From CAZXCK01 sp964639225 (lineage in GTDB: Bacteria > Chloroflexota > Anaerolineae > Aggregatilineales > Phototrophicaceae), in the NCBI GenBank assembly GCA_964639225.1, contig CAZXCK010000186.1:1-6484 (forward strand): a stretch of 6,484 bases of DNA, read 5' to 3'. The position numbers and the translations under genes were made by a program. Numbering within the stretch: the first letter of the stretch is position 1; each line of letters starts with the position of its first letter. Below are positions 1 to 5,545 of the stretch, in pieces. Under the pieces are notes generated by a model. The model saw only the letters and a list, made by a program, of their open reading frames with translations. It made no database searches and was not told where the DNA came from.

Positions 1-491
1 GCCGACCAGTCGACGTTGGGGCCGGAGACGGTACTCCAAAGCCGCCTCTCGCGTTCGGGATGTTCGCTGAGCGGCTTCTTGTGACTTCCGACTCGAACAA
101 ACCGCCGGCCCGCAAAGGCGACCGGCGCCGTGTTCGCGGCTTGGACTTCAAACAGGACCACCGGCTCGCCCTCCGCTTCGAACTCAAAGATGCGAAAGTT
201 GATACGCGGCGCGAGCAGCTTGTTCAACCAGGGCTCAAGTTCTTCGCTGCCCTGTCCTTTTTTCTGGCGAGGACGAAACGACGTACCAACAATCCGGTGT
301 GTCCCGTCCTCGACGCCCCACACGAGATACCCAAAGGGTTGACCTTCGAGCGCAGCGGAATTCGAGATCGCTGACAGGTACTCCCCGATCAATTTGGGAT
401 CGTCGTTGTTGTGCTTGAACTCCGCCCATTCCGTTTCGTGCGGGAGAGCGAGGAGTTCCGCGAGCTTTGCCTGAAGCTGAGCGTCATTCAT
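1..491 (-). CDS. AlbA_2 (Schlafen-type) DNA-binding protein, N-terminal part, runs off left edge
   Basis: Reading leftwards from the ATG at 491-489, 163 codons are open to the window edge. The protein begins MNDAQLQAKLAELL and carries the AlbA_2 hallmarks: E21-W-x-E24-F-K26 in the first strand-helix unit, YLVWGVEDG at residues 55-63, and a closing strand FVRVGS at 131-136. Proteins of this family bind nucleic acid through the AlbA_2 fold. They often carry an ATPase-like middle and C-terminal winged helices, and many sit beside restriction-modification genes as accessory or regulatory proteins. The start is supported by a purine-rich stretch just upstream (GGAAGGAAG and GGCGGAAGA) and by a 4-bp ATGA overlap with the stop of the preceding pglX fragment, which implies translational coupling. 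The middle and C-terminus lie outside the window. The C-terminal piece at 3982-4700 may be the other half of this same gene, separated by an IS-driven inversion. The family call is firm; the exact role is inferred. Confidence 0.85.
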   Translation of the reverse strand, partial: MNDAQLQAKLAELLALPHETEWAEFKHNNDDPKLIGEYLSAISNSAALEGQPFGYLVWGVEDGTHRIVGTSFRPRQKKGQGSEELEPWLNKLLAPRINFRIFEFEAEGEPVVLFEVQAANTAPVAFAGRRFVRVGSHKKPLSEHPERERRLWSTVSGPNVDWS

Positions 492-512
492 TCTTCCGCC
501 TTCTTCCTTCCG
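485..512 (-). promoter_or_regulatory. Translational coupling junction pglX/AlbA_2 (ATGA overlap with purine-rich RBS)
   Basis: The pglX stop TGA occupies 490-488 and the AlbA_2 start ATG occupies 491-489, so the genes share four bases. On the coding strand the bases just before the ATG are purine rich (GGAAGGAAG, then GGCGGAAGA) and can act as a Shine-Dalgarno sequence. The same sequence also encodes the basic tail of the methyltransferase. The overlap shows the two genes evolved as one operon. Confidence 0.7.
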
Positions 513-1345
513 CCCTTGGCCGTCTTCTTGCGACGTGTCTTTGTTTTCTTGGGCGGTTCCCAAGCACGGATCTCGTCGAGCGTCAGGCCCAGTTCGTGGG
601 CGTCGGCCTCAAGCATCGTCTGGAACGACTGGCCTGCGGTTTCACCGAACTCCGGATCAACTTCGGGATGCCACTGGTGAATCCATGGAATCAATTGATC
701 GAGAGCGGCTAGGAGCGGCGTCAGACGCTTGGCGTCCCAGCCTTCCCGCTTACGCGCGTCGTAGTAGGCGACGATGGCTGTGGCTTGTTGCAGATGGTTC
801 CAGCCTGCCCAGCCGACGACTAGCGAAGGATCGCTCTCAGTCTCACAGTGAGGGAAGCTGATCCAGCGCTCAAAAGGTCGTCCCAAACTGCCCCTCAACC
901 GTTTGTAATTGGATTTCTGATAGTCATTCGCTGTGAACTTCTCTGGAGCCTTCAAGTCTAGAGGATTTACATCGGAACGCAGTTCATCCCAAACATGCAA
1001 CCATCTTTCCCACTTCCGTAGGCCCGTTGCTTTTAGCAAGAGTGTCGGTAGATGGGGAACAGCCTCCTCTTCAACTAGCTCCTTTACGAGTGAGGCCACT
1101 TCAAAATCTTCACGCCCTCTAAAAACGGAACCCACCTTTCTAAACAGGCCGTCAGAAGAAACGGCGTCTGACATTTGCGAAACAGAACGCAAGCCCTCAT
1201 GTGGTTCCTGCCACATACCAAGGTCTTCAAGCCGATCCAGCATCCATAGACGACACGCTACTTTTAGATCGTCCTGACGCCTTGTGTGATTAAAAAGGCC
1301 CTGCCGACCTACCCATCGACGCTTGTAATGCGCATCCTCCAGTAG
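488..1345 (-). pseudogene. pglX: PglX-type adenine-specific DNA methyltransferase, C-terminal fragment cut by the IS
   Basis: An open frame of 285 codons starts abruptly at the IS boundary (1345) and ends at a TGA at 490-488. It matches, by recognition, the C-terminal DUF7008 region of PglX-like methyltransferases of BREX/Pgl systems. The fragment starts with a YKRRW motif near residues 7-11, then WMLDRLE at 34-40, KATGLRKWERW at 105-115, GWAGWNHLQQA at 178-188 and WIHQWHPEVDPEFG at 221-234. The methyltransferase core with the NPPY motif and S-adenosylmethionine site is absent; full PglX proteins are around 1,200 residues, so over three quarters is missing. The last 20 residues form an unusual Lys/Arg-rich tail. 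An internal ATG at 1243 is not a real start, because the homologous sequence continues upstream in frame to the IS without a stop. The stop overlaps the AlbA_2 start. A DISARM DrmMI or type IIG relative is possible instead of BREX PglX, since these enzymes share architecture. Confidence 0.8.
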
Positions 1346-1390
1346 TGGAGATGGCAGTCAGAAAGGGAGCCACCGTGGCAGCCAAAAACG
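1345..1390 (+). repeat. IS21 left terminal inverted repeat (IRL)
   Basis: This 46-nt segment pairs with the reverse complement of 3937-3982 with a single mismatch at position 1376 (T here, C in the other end). It starts GTGGAGATGGCAGTCAG and ends GCCAAAAACG. Homology between the ends stops immediately after this, at 1391. The outermost G may be a chance match to flanking DNA. Terminal repeats of this kind are the IstA binding and strand-transfer sites. Confidence 0.93.
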
Positions 1391-1397
1391 GGGCCAG
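1377..1397 (+). repeat. Internal copy of the IS21 terminal repeat, left end
   Basis: TGGCAGCCAAAAACGGGGCC resembles the outer terminal unit that starts with TGGCAGTC at 1352, and starts 25 bp from it. It matches the inner unit at the right end (3908-3929, reverse complement) at about 18 of 21 positions. IS21-family ends usually carry two or more such repeats, which bind IstA cooperatively. Confidence 0.65.
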
Positions 1398-1434
1398 GTG
1401 GTTTGAGAGGGGGTGACTTGGGGGTGCCGGTGCT

Positions 1435-3225
1435 GTGAGCTATTCCGATTGGGAATCAGCTCGACTCGCACCGGAGGATCCAAGGGTGCTCAGCATGGAA
1501 CAGCATGAACTCATTCGGCGCATGGTTTACGTCGATGGCCTCTCCCAGCGTGAGGTTGCCAGCAGGCTCGGCCACTCACGCAAGACGGTCGCTAAAGCGC
1601 TCAAGTCGGCCGCACCGATCGGCTACACGAAGCCTGTCTCTCGCCCACGCCCGAAGCTCGAACCCTACATTCCGATCGTCCGTCAGTGGCTCACCGATGA
1701 CCTGCAGCGGCACCGAAAACAGCGGCACACCGCCGTGCGGATTTTCGAGCGACTGCGCGATGAGCATGGCTTTCAGGGCCAGCGCCGGGCTGTCAGTGAT
1801 CTTGTCAAAGAGCTTCGTCGTGAAATCAACGGGCAAGAGATCTTCGTCCCGATCGACCATCCTCCGGGTGCCGAAGTTCAGATCGACTGGGGCCAAGCCG
1901 ATGTCATCCTCAACGGCCAGACGACCCGCGTCATGCTGTTCTGCGCGCGATTGCCATACAGCAAGGCAACCTACGCCAGAGCGTACATGCGTGAAGACCA
2001 ACCGAGCTTTCTCGACGCCCACGTTCACTTGATCGAATATCTCGGCGGCGTCCCACACACCTTCGCTTATGACAACCTCAAGAGCGCCGTGACGAAGATC
2101 ATCGGTCGCGAAAGATCCTTGAGCAAAAAGTTCCTCGAACTGCGGAGCCACTACCTCTTCAAAACGAGGTTCTGCAACGTGGCACGTGGCAATGAAAAGG
2201 GGCACACCGAAAATGCGGTCAAGCGAACCCAGCGCAACTACATGACTCCACTCCCGTCGGTCACTTCGATCGATCAGCTCAACGAGCATCTGCTTGGACG
2301 CTGCAAAGCCGATCTCGATCGCATCGATACCGAAAATGGAAAAAGCTACGGAGACTTACTGACAGTCGAGCGAACGCATTTCACCGAAACGCCGCCGGCA
2401 GAGTTCACCGCGTGCATCAACCGCCCTGCACGAGTCGACCGTTATGCCACCGTTCAATTTGACGAAACTCGCTACAGCGTCCCGTGCCGCTGCGCTTCGA
2501 TGCACTCTGTTGTGCGCGTCGGAATCGACAACGTCGAGGTGATCGTTGACAACGAGATCGTCGCGAGTCATCACCGGGGGTCGCAGGGGGAATGGGTACT
2601 TCAAATGGAGCACTACTTACCGATCCTTGAGCGAAAGCCGGGACTGCTTGATAGCGGGAAACCCTTTGTGAAATCGCAATTCTCTGACGCCGAACTGCTG
2701 ATGCGAAGGGAGTTGGAGTATCGCTACGCAGAAGACGGCACGCGTCAGTTCTTGAACATCTTGATGCTCGGCAGGAAGCATGACTTCTCACTCGTCCGAC
2801 AGGCAATCGAAAACTGCTCCGCCGCACGTGCCTTCCACGAAGAAGCCGTGCGTCTTGAACTTCACCGACTTGAAGCGACTCCACCGGCGCGCAGTGAGAC
2901 CACGCTCGACCTGACTGCGCGTCCGGAGCTGAAAAACATCCCCAACGAAGAACGCGACTTGTCAATCTACGACGCGCTTGCCGCGACGCCTGGCAACGAC
3001 GACATCGACCAATCTGTTCCTTTCTCAATCTCAACGCAATGGAGTGCGAATCATGACAACCCCATCTCGTCATTCGAAACCGAACCGACAAACATCAGCG
3101 AAGACATCGTCGACGTCCCTTCCGGCTCCGTCGAGTCCTCCGAATCTCGAGAACGACCTAAAGCGACTCCGGCTCCCAACGTTCTTGGCGGAGTACTCAT
3201 CACTCTGTGCGGAGTGTTCTCGTGA
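1435..3225 (+). CDS. istA: IstA, IS21-family DDE transposase
   Basis: IstA catalyses cutting and strand transfer at the element ends, working with IstB. Counting from the GTG at 1435 (596 residues), a helix-turn-helix lies at about 34-58 (DGLSQREVASRLGHSRKTVA). The RNase H-fold integrase core follows, with the catalytic triad visible as D151 (IDWGQAD), D213 (AYDNLKS) and E259 (EKGHTENAVKRTQRN). A beta-barrel-like region follows (RVDRYATVQFDETRYSVP, 333-350), then a C-terminal helical part. The last ~100 residues are a polar, low-conservation extension that overlaps istB for 173 bp in another frame. The start is uncertain: GTG at 1486 has GGAGG eight bases upstream (1473-1477) and would remove 17 residues before the conserved HTH, and ATG at 1495 is also possible. 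The gene is slightly longer than a typical IstA because of the C-terminal tail. The family assignment is certain. Confidence 0.95.
   Translation: MSYSDWESARLAPEDPRVLSMEQHELIRRMVYVDGLSQREVASRLGHSRKTVAKALKSAAPIGYTKPVSRPRPKLEPYIPIVRQWLTDDLQRHRKQRHTAVRIFERLRDEHGFQGQRRAVSDLVKELRREINGQEIFVPIDHPPGAEVQIDWGQADVILNGQTTRVMLFCARLPYSKATYARAYMREDQPSFLDAHVHLIEYLGGVPHTFAYDNLKSAVTKIIGRERSLSKKFLELRSHYLFKTRFCNVARGNEKGHTENAVKRTQRNYMTPLPSVTSIDQLNEHLLGRCKADLDRIDTENGKSYGDLLTVERTHFTETPPAEFTACINRPARVDRYATVQFDETRYSVPCRCASMHSVVRVGIDNVEVIVDNEIVASHHRGSQGEWVLQMEHYLPILERKPGLLDSGKPFVKSQFSDAELLMRRELEYRYAEDGTRQFLNILMLGRKHDFSLVRQAIENCSAARAFHEEAVRLELHRLEATPPARSETTLDLTARPELKNIPNEERDLSIYDALAATPGNDDIDQSVPFSISTQWSANHDNPISSFETEPTNISEDIVDVPSGSVESSESRERPKATPAPNVLGGVLITLCGVFS
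1473..1477 (+). promoter_or_regulatory. Candidate RBS (GGAGG) favouring a GTG start of istA at 1486
   Basis: GGAGG ends eight bases before an in-frame GTG at 1486 and seventeen bases before the ATG at 1495. The farther upstream GTG at 1435 has a purine-rich GAGAGGGGGTGA some 15-30 bases before it, which is a poorer fit. The choice does not affect any recognised domain. Confidence 0.45.
3041..3044 (+). promoter_or_regulatory. RBS (GGAG) deciding the istB start at 3053
   Basis: GGAG sits eight bases before ATG 3053, inside the istA reading frame. The upstream alternative at 2978 lacks a comparable site and would add 25 residues not typical of IstB. Confidence 0.6.
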
Positions 3226-3877
3226 GCAAGCAACGTACGCGGATTACCTTTCGAGGCTGACCAGTGCCGAACTATCGGAGCGTGAAAGCAAGGCGGTCAC
3301 GCGACGGATCAACGCGGCAAAATTCCCGACGCCGAAAGAGCTGAGCGACTTCGATTTCAAAGCCGTGCCGAGCCTCAACAAACAAAAAGTACTTGAACTC
3401 TCGCGTTGCGGCTTTGTCAGCGATCGTACGAACATCGTGCTCGTTGGACCTCCCGGCGTGGGGAAGACCCATCTCGCAATCTCGTTGTCCTTGAGCGCCT
3501 GTCGCCTTGGACACCGAGCGAAATTCTTTACAGCATCATCGATCGTGAACACGTACCGTGAAGCCCGCGAAGAACGCGTCGTGAGTCGGTTGGAATCAAG
3601 TCTCCGCAAACTGGATGTCATTGTGATCGATGAGCTTGGGTATCTACCGATTGATCAGACGGGTGCAGAAAGTCTGTTCGGATTTTTTAGCCTTTGTTAT
3701 GAACAGGTCAGTGTGATCGTGACGACAAACCTTCCGTTCGCTCAGTGGCCTCAGACGTTCGCAGGAGACGCTCGGATGACGGGGGCACTGCTGGATCGGC
3801 TGACTCACCGAGTCGAGATCCTTGCGATCGAAGGCGACAGTTATCGACTCAAGCAGAGTCGAAAGAAGAAGCGTTAA
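3053..3877 (+). CDS. istB: IstB, AAA+ ATPase helper of IS21 transposition
   Basis: IstB is the DnaC/DnaA-like AAA+ protein that assembles on target DNA and stimulates IstA. From the ATG at 3053 (274 residues) a polar, Ser/Pro-rich leader of about 32 residues precedes the conserved N-domain (LENDLKRLRLPTFLAEY, 32-48). Walker A is GPPGVGKT at 132-139, Walker B is VIVIDELGYLP at 189-199, and the sensor-1 region is VIVTTNLPFAQW at 221-232. Arginine-containing motifs RMTGALLDRLTHR (241-253) and SYRLKQS (263-269) close the domain. The ATG at 3053 has GGAG at 3041-3044, eight bases upstream, which is better than the upstream in-frame candidate at 2978. Translation starts inside istA, overlapping its last 173 bp in the next frame, and ends with a basic RKKKR tail. 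All motor motifs are intact. Confidence 0.95.
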   Translation: MTTPSRHSKPNRQTSAKTSSTSLPAPSSPPNLENDLKRLRLPTFLAEYSSLCAECSREQATYADYLSRLTSAELSERESKAVTRRINAAKFPTPKELSDFDFKAVPSLNKQKVLELSRCGFVSDRTNIVLVGPPGVGKTHLAISLSLSACRLGHRAKFFTASSIVNTYREAREERVVSRLESSLRKLDVIVIDELGYLPIDQTGAESLFGFFSLCYEQVSVIVTTNLPFAQWPQTFAGDARMTGALLDRLTHRVEILAIEGDSYRLKQSRKKKR

Positions 3878-3898
3878 AAACTATCAACCGCGAAACCA

Positions 3899-3920
3899 GG
3901 CCACCAAGTGGCCCCCTTTT
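3899..3920 (+). terminator. Possible weak terminator hairpin after istB
   Basis: GGCCAC (3899-3904) and GTGGCC (3908-3913) form a perfect 6-bp stem with a CAA loop, 21 bp past the istB stop, followed by CCC and TTTT. The T-tract is short and interrupted by C residues, and the right arm overlaps the internal terminal repeat. The symmetry may therefore belong to IstA binding rather than to termination. Confidence 0.3.
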
Positions 3921-3929
3921 AGACTGCCA
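3908..3929 (-). repeat. Internal copy of the IS21 terminal repeat, right end
   Basis: GTGGCCCCCTTTTAGACTGC plus two further bases matches the outer right unit at 3954-3975 at 19 of 22 positions, in the same orientation. A third, weaker unit (reverse complement TGGCAGCCAAAAACG) starts between them at 3950. The repeats thus begin at 3975, 3950 and 3929 on the minus strand, with spacings of 25 and 21 bp. Confidence 0.75.
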
Positions 3930-3936
3930 AAACATT

Positions 3937-3982
3937 CGTTTTTGGCTGCCGCGGTGGCTCCCTTTCTGACTGCCATCTCCAC
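3937..3982 (-). repeat. IS21 right terminal inverted repeat (IRR)
   Basis: The reverse complement of this segment matches 1345-1390 at 45 of 46 positions. It lies 59 bp downstream of the istB stop codon and defines the right end of the element. The reading frame of the AlbA_2 C-terminal fragment starts directly outside it. Confidence 0.93.
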
Positions 3983-4700
3983 CGACAACAGCTTCTTGGC
4001 GATCTTGCTGTTCCACCACTTCCTGAGCGAGGATGACCTTCGGTGGCTCGGGTCGCTGAAAGTCGATTTATCTGAGGCCGAAATGCGGGCGATGGTCCAG
4101 GCTCGCGAGGTGGGCGCAATCGACAATGCGACGTTCCGCGAGCTGAATCGGGACGTCGACACGTTGGCGGCCAGCAAACAGCTCAGGCGACTGTGCGACA
4201 TCGATCTACTAAACAAGAAGGGGAGAGGGCCGAAGACGTACTACGAACCGACCGACAGAGCACTCGCGGGGTGGCCTCCCTCGCGTAGCAAACCACTGGA
4301 GCTACCAGCCAAATCACCGGAGCTCGGAGCCAAATCACCGGAGCTAGGGGCCAAATCACCGGAGCTGGGGGCCGAAACGCCAACGCAAATCAACACCGGA
4401 GGAGGGGGCACAGGGGAAAGCGAGCCGGATGCTGCACTTCCTGAAGAGCTTCGCCGAGTGCTGGATGGATTGGGCGGGAAGGAACCGAAGCAGACCATGC
4501 TTGATGCGACGCTCGCGCTTCTCACCTGGCGTGATCTCTCGGTAGCAGAACTCGCGGAATACCTAAGACGAGAGCCCGACCATCTCCGAAAGTCGTACCT
4601 GAAAGAGCTACTGCTCGCGGATCTTGTGAAACCTCTTTACCCGGACCGGCCAAACGATCCGAGGCAAAAGTACCGTGCCGTCAGTAGGCCAACCCAGTGA
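3982..4700 (+). pseudogene. AlbA_2-family DNA-binding protein, C-terminal fragment cut by the IS
   Basis: Coding resembling an AlbA_2/RecG-like accessory protein starts exactly at the IS edge, and 238 native codons (from the Asp codon at 3984) run to a TGA at 4698-4700. The first part reads DNSFLAILLFHHFLSEDDLRWLGSL, abbreviated here as helices around 3984-4058. A winged-helix unit follows, with REVGAIDNATFRELN and LLNKKGRGPKTYYEP, typical of this family. A linker with heptapeptide repeats AKSPELG and a Gly-rich stretch precedes a second winged helix, LRREPDHLRKSYLKELL to PNDPRQKYRAV. The AlbA_2 domain and any ATPase-like middle are missing. The open frame continues upstream into the IS (to about 3822), but that part is IS end sequence, not native protein. 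The stop overlaps the hsdR start by GTGA. It is probably the missing half of the gene at 1-491; an unrelated AlbA_2 paralogue is the alternative. Confidence 0.75.
4287..4370 (+). repeat. 21-bp tandem repeat encoding AKSPELG heptapeptides
   Basis: Three nearly identical units occupy 4308-4328, 4329-4349 and 4350-4370, each beginning GCCAAATCACCGGAGCT. Units 1 and 2 differ at two bases, units 2 and 3 at one. A degenerate copy at 4287-4307 encodes SKPLELP, and a partial unit (AETP) follows at 4371. The array stays in frame and forms a Pro-containing linker between the two winged-helix regions. Near-identity at the DNA level suggests recent expansion by slippage. Confidence 0.9.
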
Positions 4701-5545
4701 ACAAACAGACCACCGAAACCGCCTTCGAAACCCGCGTCACGGAGATTCTCTGCGAGCAGTCCGGCTGGACTCCGGGCGACAAGACCGAGTGGGACAACGA
4801 CAACGCGCTGTTCCCGGCCCGTCTGTTCGCGTTTCTCCAGGCGACCCAGCCGAAGCTGTGGAAGGACATGCACGATCTGCACGGCGAGAACTTGCAGCCG
4901 ATGTTGATCCAAGCGGTCGTCAAAGAGTTGCGGCTCAAGGGCACACTCCACGTCCCGCGTCATGGCTTCAAGTTTTACGGCAAGACGTTCCGTGCGGCCC
5001 AGTTCAAGCCTGCGCACGATCTGTCCAAAGACGTGCTGGAAGCCTACGGCAAGAACCAACTGACCGTCACACGTCAGGTGCCTTGCCACCCCGGCGACGG
5101 CTCGACGGTCGATGTGGTGTTGGCGCTCAACGGCCTGCCGCTGGCCACGATCGAATTGAAGAACTCGCAAACCGGCCAAACCTGGGCCAACGCGATCAAG
5201 CAGTACCGGGAAGACCGCGACCCGGCCGCGCCGCTGTTCCGGTTCAAGGAGCGGGCACTGGTGCACTTCGCCGCCGATTCCGAACAGGTCTACATGACCA
5301 CGCATCTGCGGAAGGAAAAGACCTACTTCCTGCCCTTCAACCGCGGCAGCAAGCCGACAGCGTGGAGTGCGGGGCGGGCAACCCGGCCAATCCCGACGGC
5401 TACGCGACGGCCTACTTCTGGGAAGACGTGCTCCAGCGGGACAGTTTTCTGGACATCATCGGGTCGTTCATGTTCATCGAGCGATCGGAACAGAAATCCG
5501 ACGACGGGAAAGCCGGCGTCAAAACCATCCGCAAGGAGACCCTGA
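4697..5545 (+). CDS. hsdR: HsdR-like type I restriction subunit, N-terminal nuclease part, frameshifted
   Basis: This frame starts at GTG 4697, overlapping the AlbA_2 stop as GTGA. It encodes the N-terminal endonuclease domain of a type I restriction HsdR protein, which cuts DNA after translocation. Authentic sequence covers about residues 1-218. The PD-(D/E)xK site is visible as D139 (STVDVVLAL), E153 and K155 (TIELKN), followed by NAIKQYREDRDP (165-176), where the family's Q/Y motif normally lies. The domain ends with THLRKEKTYFLPFNRGS. After about position 5350 the frame gives non-homologous Arg/Ser/Thr-rich sequence to a stop at 5543-5545, while the expected continuation (GAGNPANPDGYATAYFWE) appears in another frame. 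So this is the 5' part of a gene broken by a one-base deletion (or equivalent) around 5342-5370. If translated as is, it would yield a 282-residue protein with a nuclease domain but no motor. Family call firm; whether the shift is biological or a sequencing error is open. Confidence 0.85.
   Translation: MNKQTTETAFETRVTEILCEQSGWTPGDKTEWDNDNALFPARLFAFLQATQPKLWKDMHDLHGENLQPMLIQAVVKELRLKGTLHVPRHGFKFYGKTFRAAQFKPAHDLSKDVLEAYGKNQLTVTRQVPCHPGDGSTVDVVLALNGLPLATIELKNSQTGQTWANAIKQYREDRDPAAPLFRFKERALVHFAADSEQVYMTTHLRKEKTYFLPFNRGSKPTAWSAGRATRPIPTATRRPTSGKTCSSGTVFWTSSGRSCSSSDRNRNPTTGKPASKPSARRP

Larger units (their letters stand above)
1346..3981 (+). mobile_element. IS21-family insertion sequence, 2,636 bp, structurally intact
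   Basis: The element begins TGGAGATGGCAG at 1346 and ends CTGCCATCTCCA at 3981. This is the TG...CA arrangement usual for IS21. It carries istA (DDE transposase) and istB (AAA+ helper) in the family's standard order, flanked by matching inverted termini that also contain internal copies of a terminal repeat. Both proteins keep their catalytic motifs, so the element could be active. IS21 elements normally make a 4-8 bp target duplication. None is seen here: the left flank ends CCAGTAG and the right flank begins CCGACAA. The left flank is a pglX fragment on the minus strand and the right flank an AlbA_2 fragment on the plus strand, so the two flanks were not originally contiguous. The exact edge is uncertain by one base, because G1345 and C3982 also pair. 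Confidence 0.93.

Noticed and set aside
1243..1243. ATG at 1243 as the start of a stand-alone small gene on the minus strand
   Set aside because: The same frame is open and PglX-like for another 34 codons up to the IS edge, so this is an internal methionine of a truncated gene.
933..1277. Plus-strand Ser/Arg-rich open frame of 114 codons
   Set aside because: It is antisense to the pglX fragment, whose conserved motifs continue through this region on the minus strand.
1576..2289. Minus-strand open frame of 237 codons within istA
   Set aside because: Lies wholly opposite the catalytic core of IstA; no motif recognised.
3822..3981. Upstream extension of the AlbA_2 fragment frame into the IS, as a genuine N-terminus
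   Set aside because: The sequence is the out-of-frame end of istB and the IS terminal repeats. Homology to the AlbA_2 family begins only after 3981, so a chimeric start is accidental.
4308..4370. CRISPR-like array
   Set aside because: The 21-bp units are directly adjacent without spacers, stay in frame and encode a linker.
4637..5305. Minus-strand open frame of 222 codons opposite the HsdR nuclease domain
   Set aside because: Antisense shadow of a recognised PD-(D/E)xK domain; no family resemblance of its own.
5342..5370. Programmed ribosomal frameshift in hsdR
   Set aside because: No slippery heptamer such as A-AAA-AAG and no clear downstream stem were seen, and HsdR is not known to use frameshifting. 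Mutation or sequence error is simpler.
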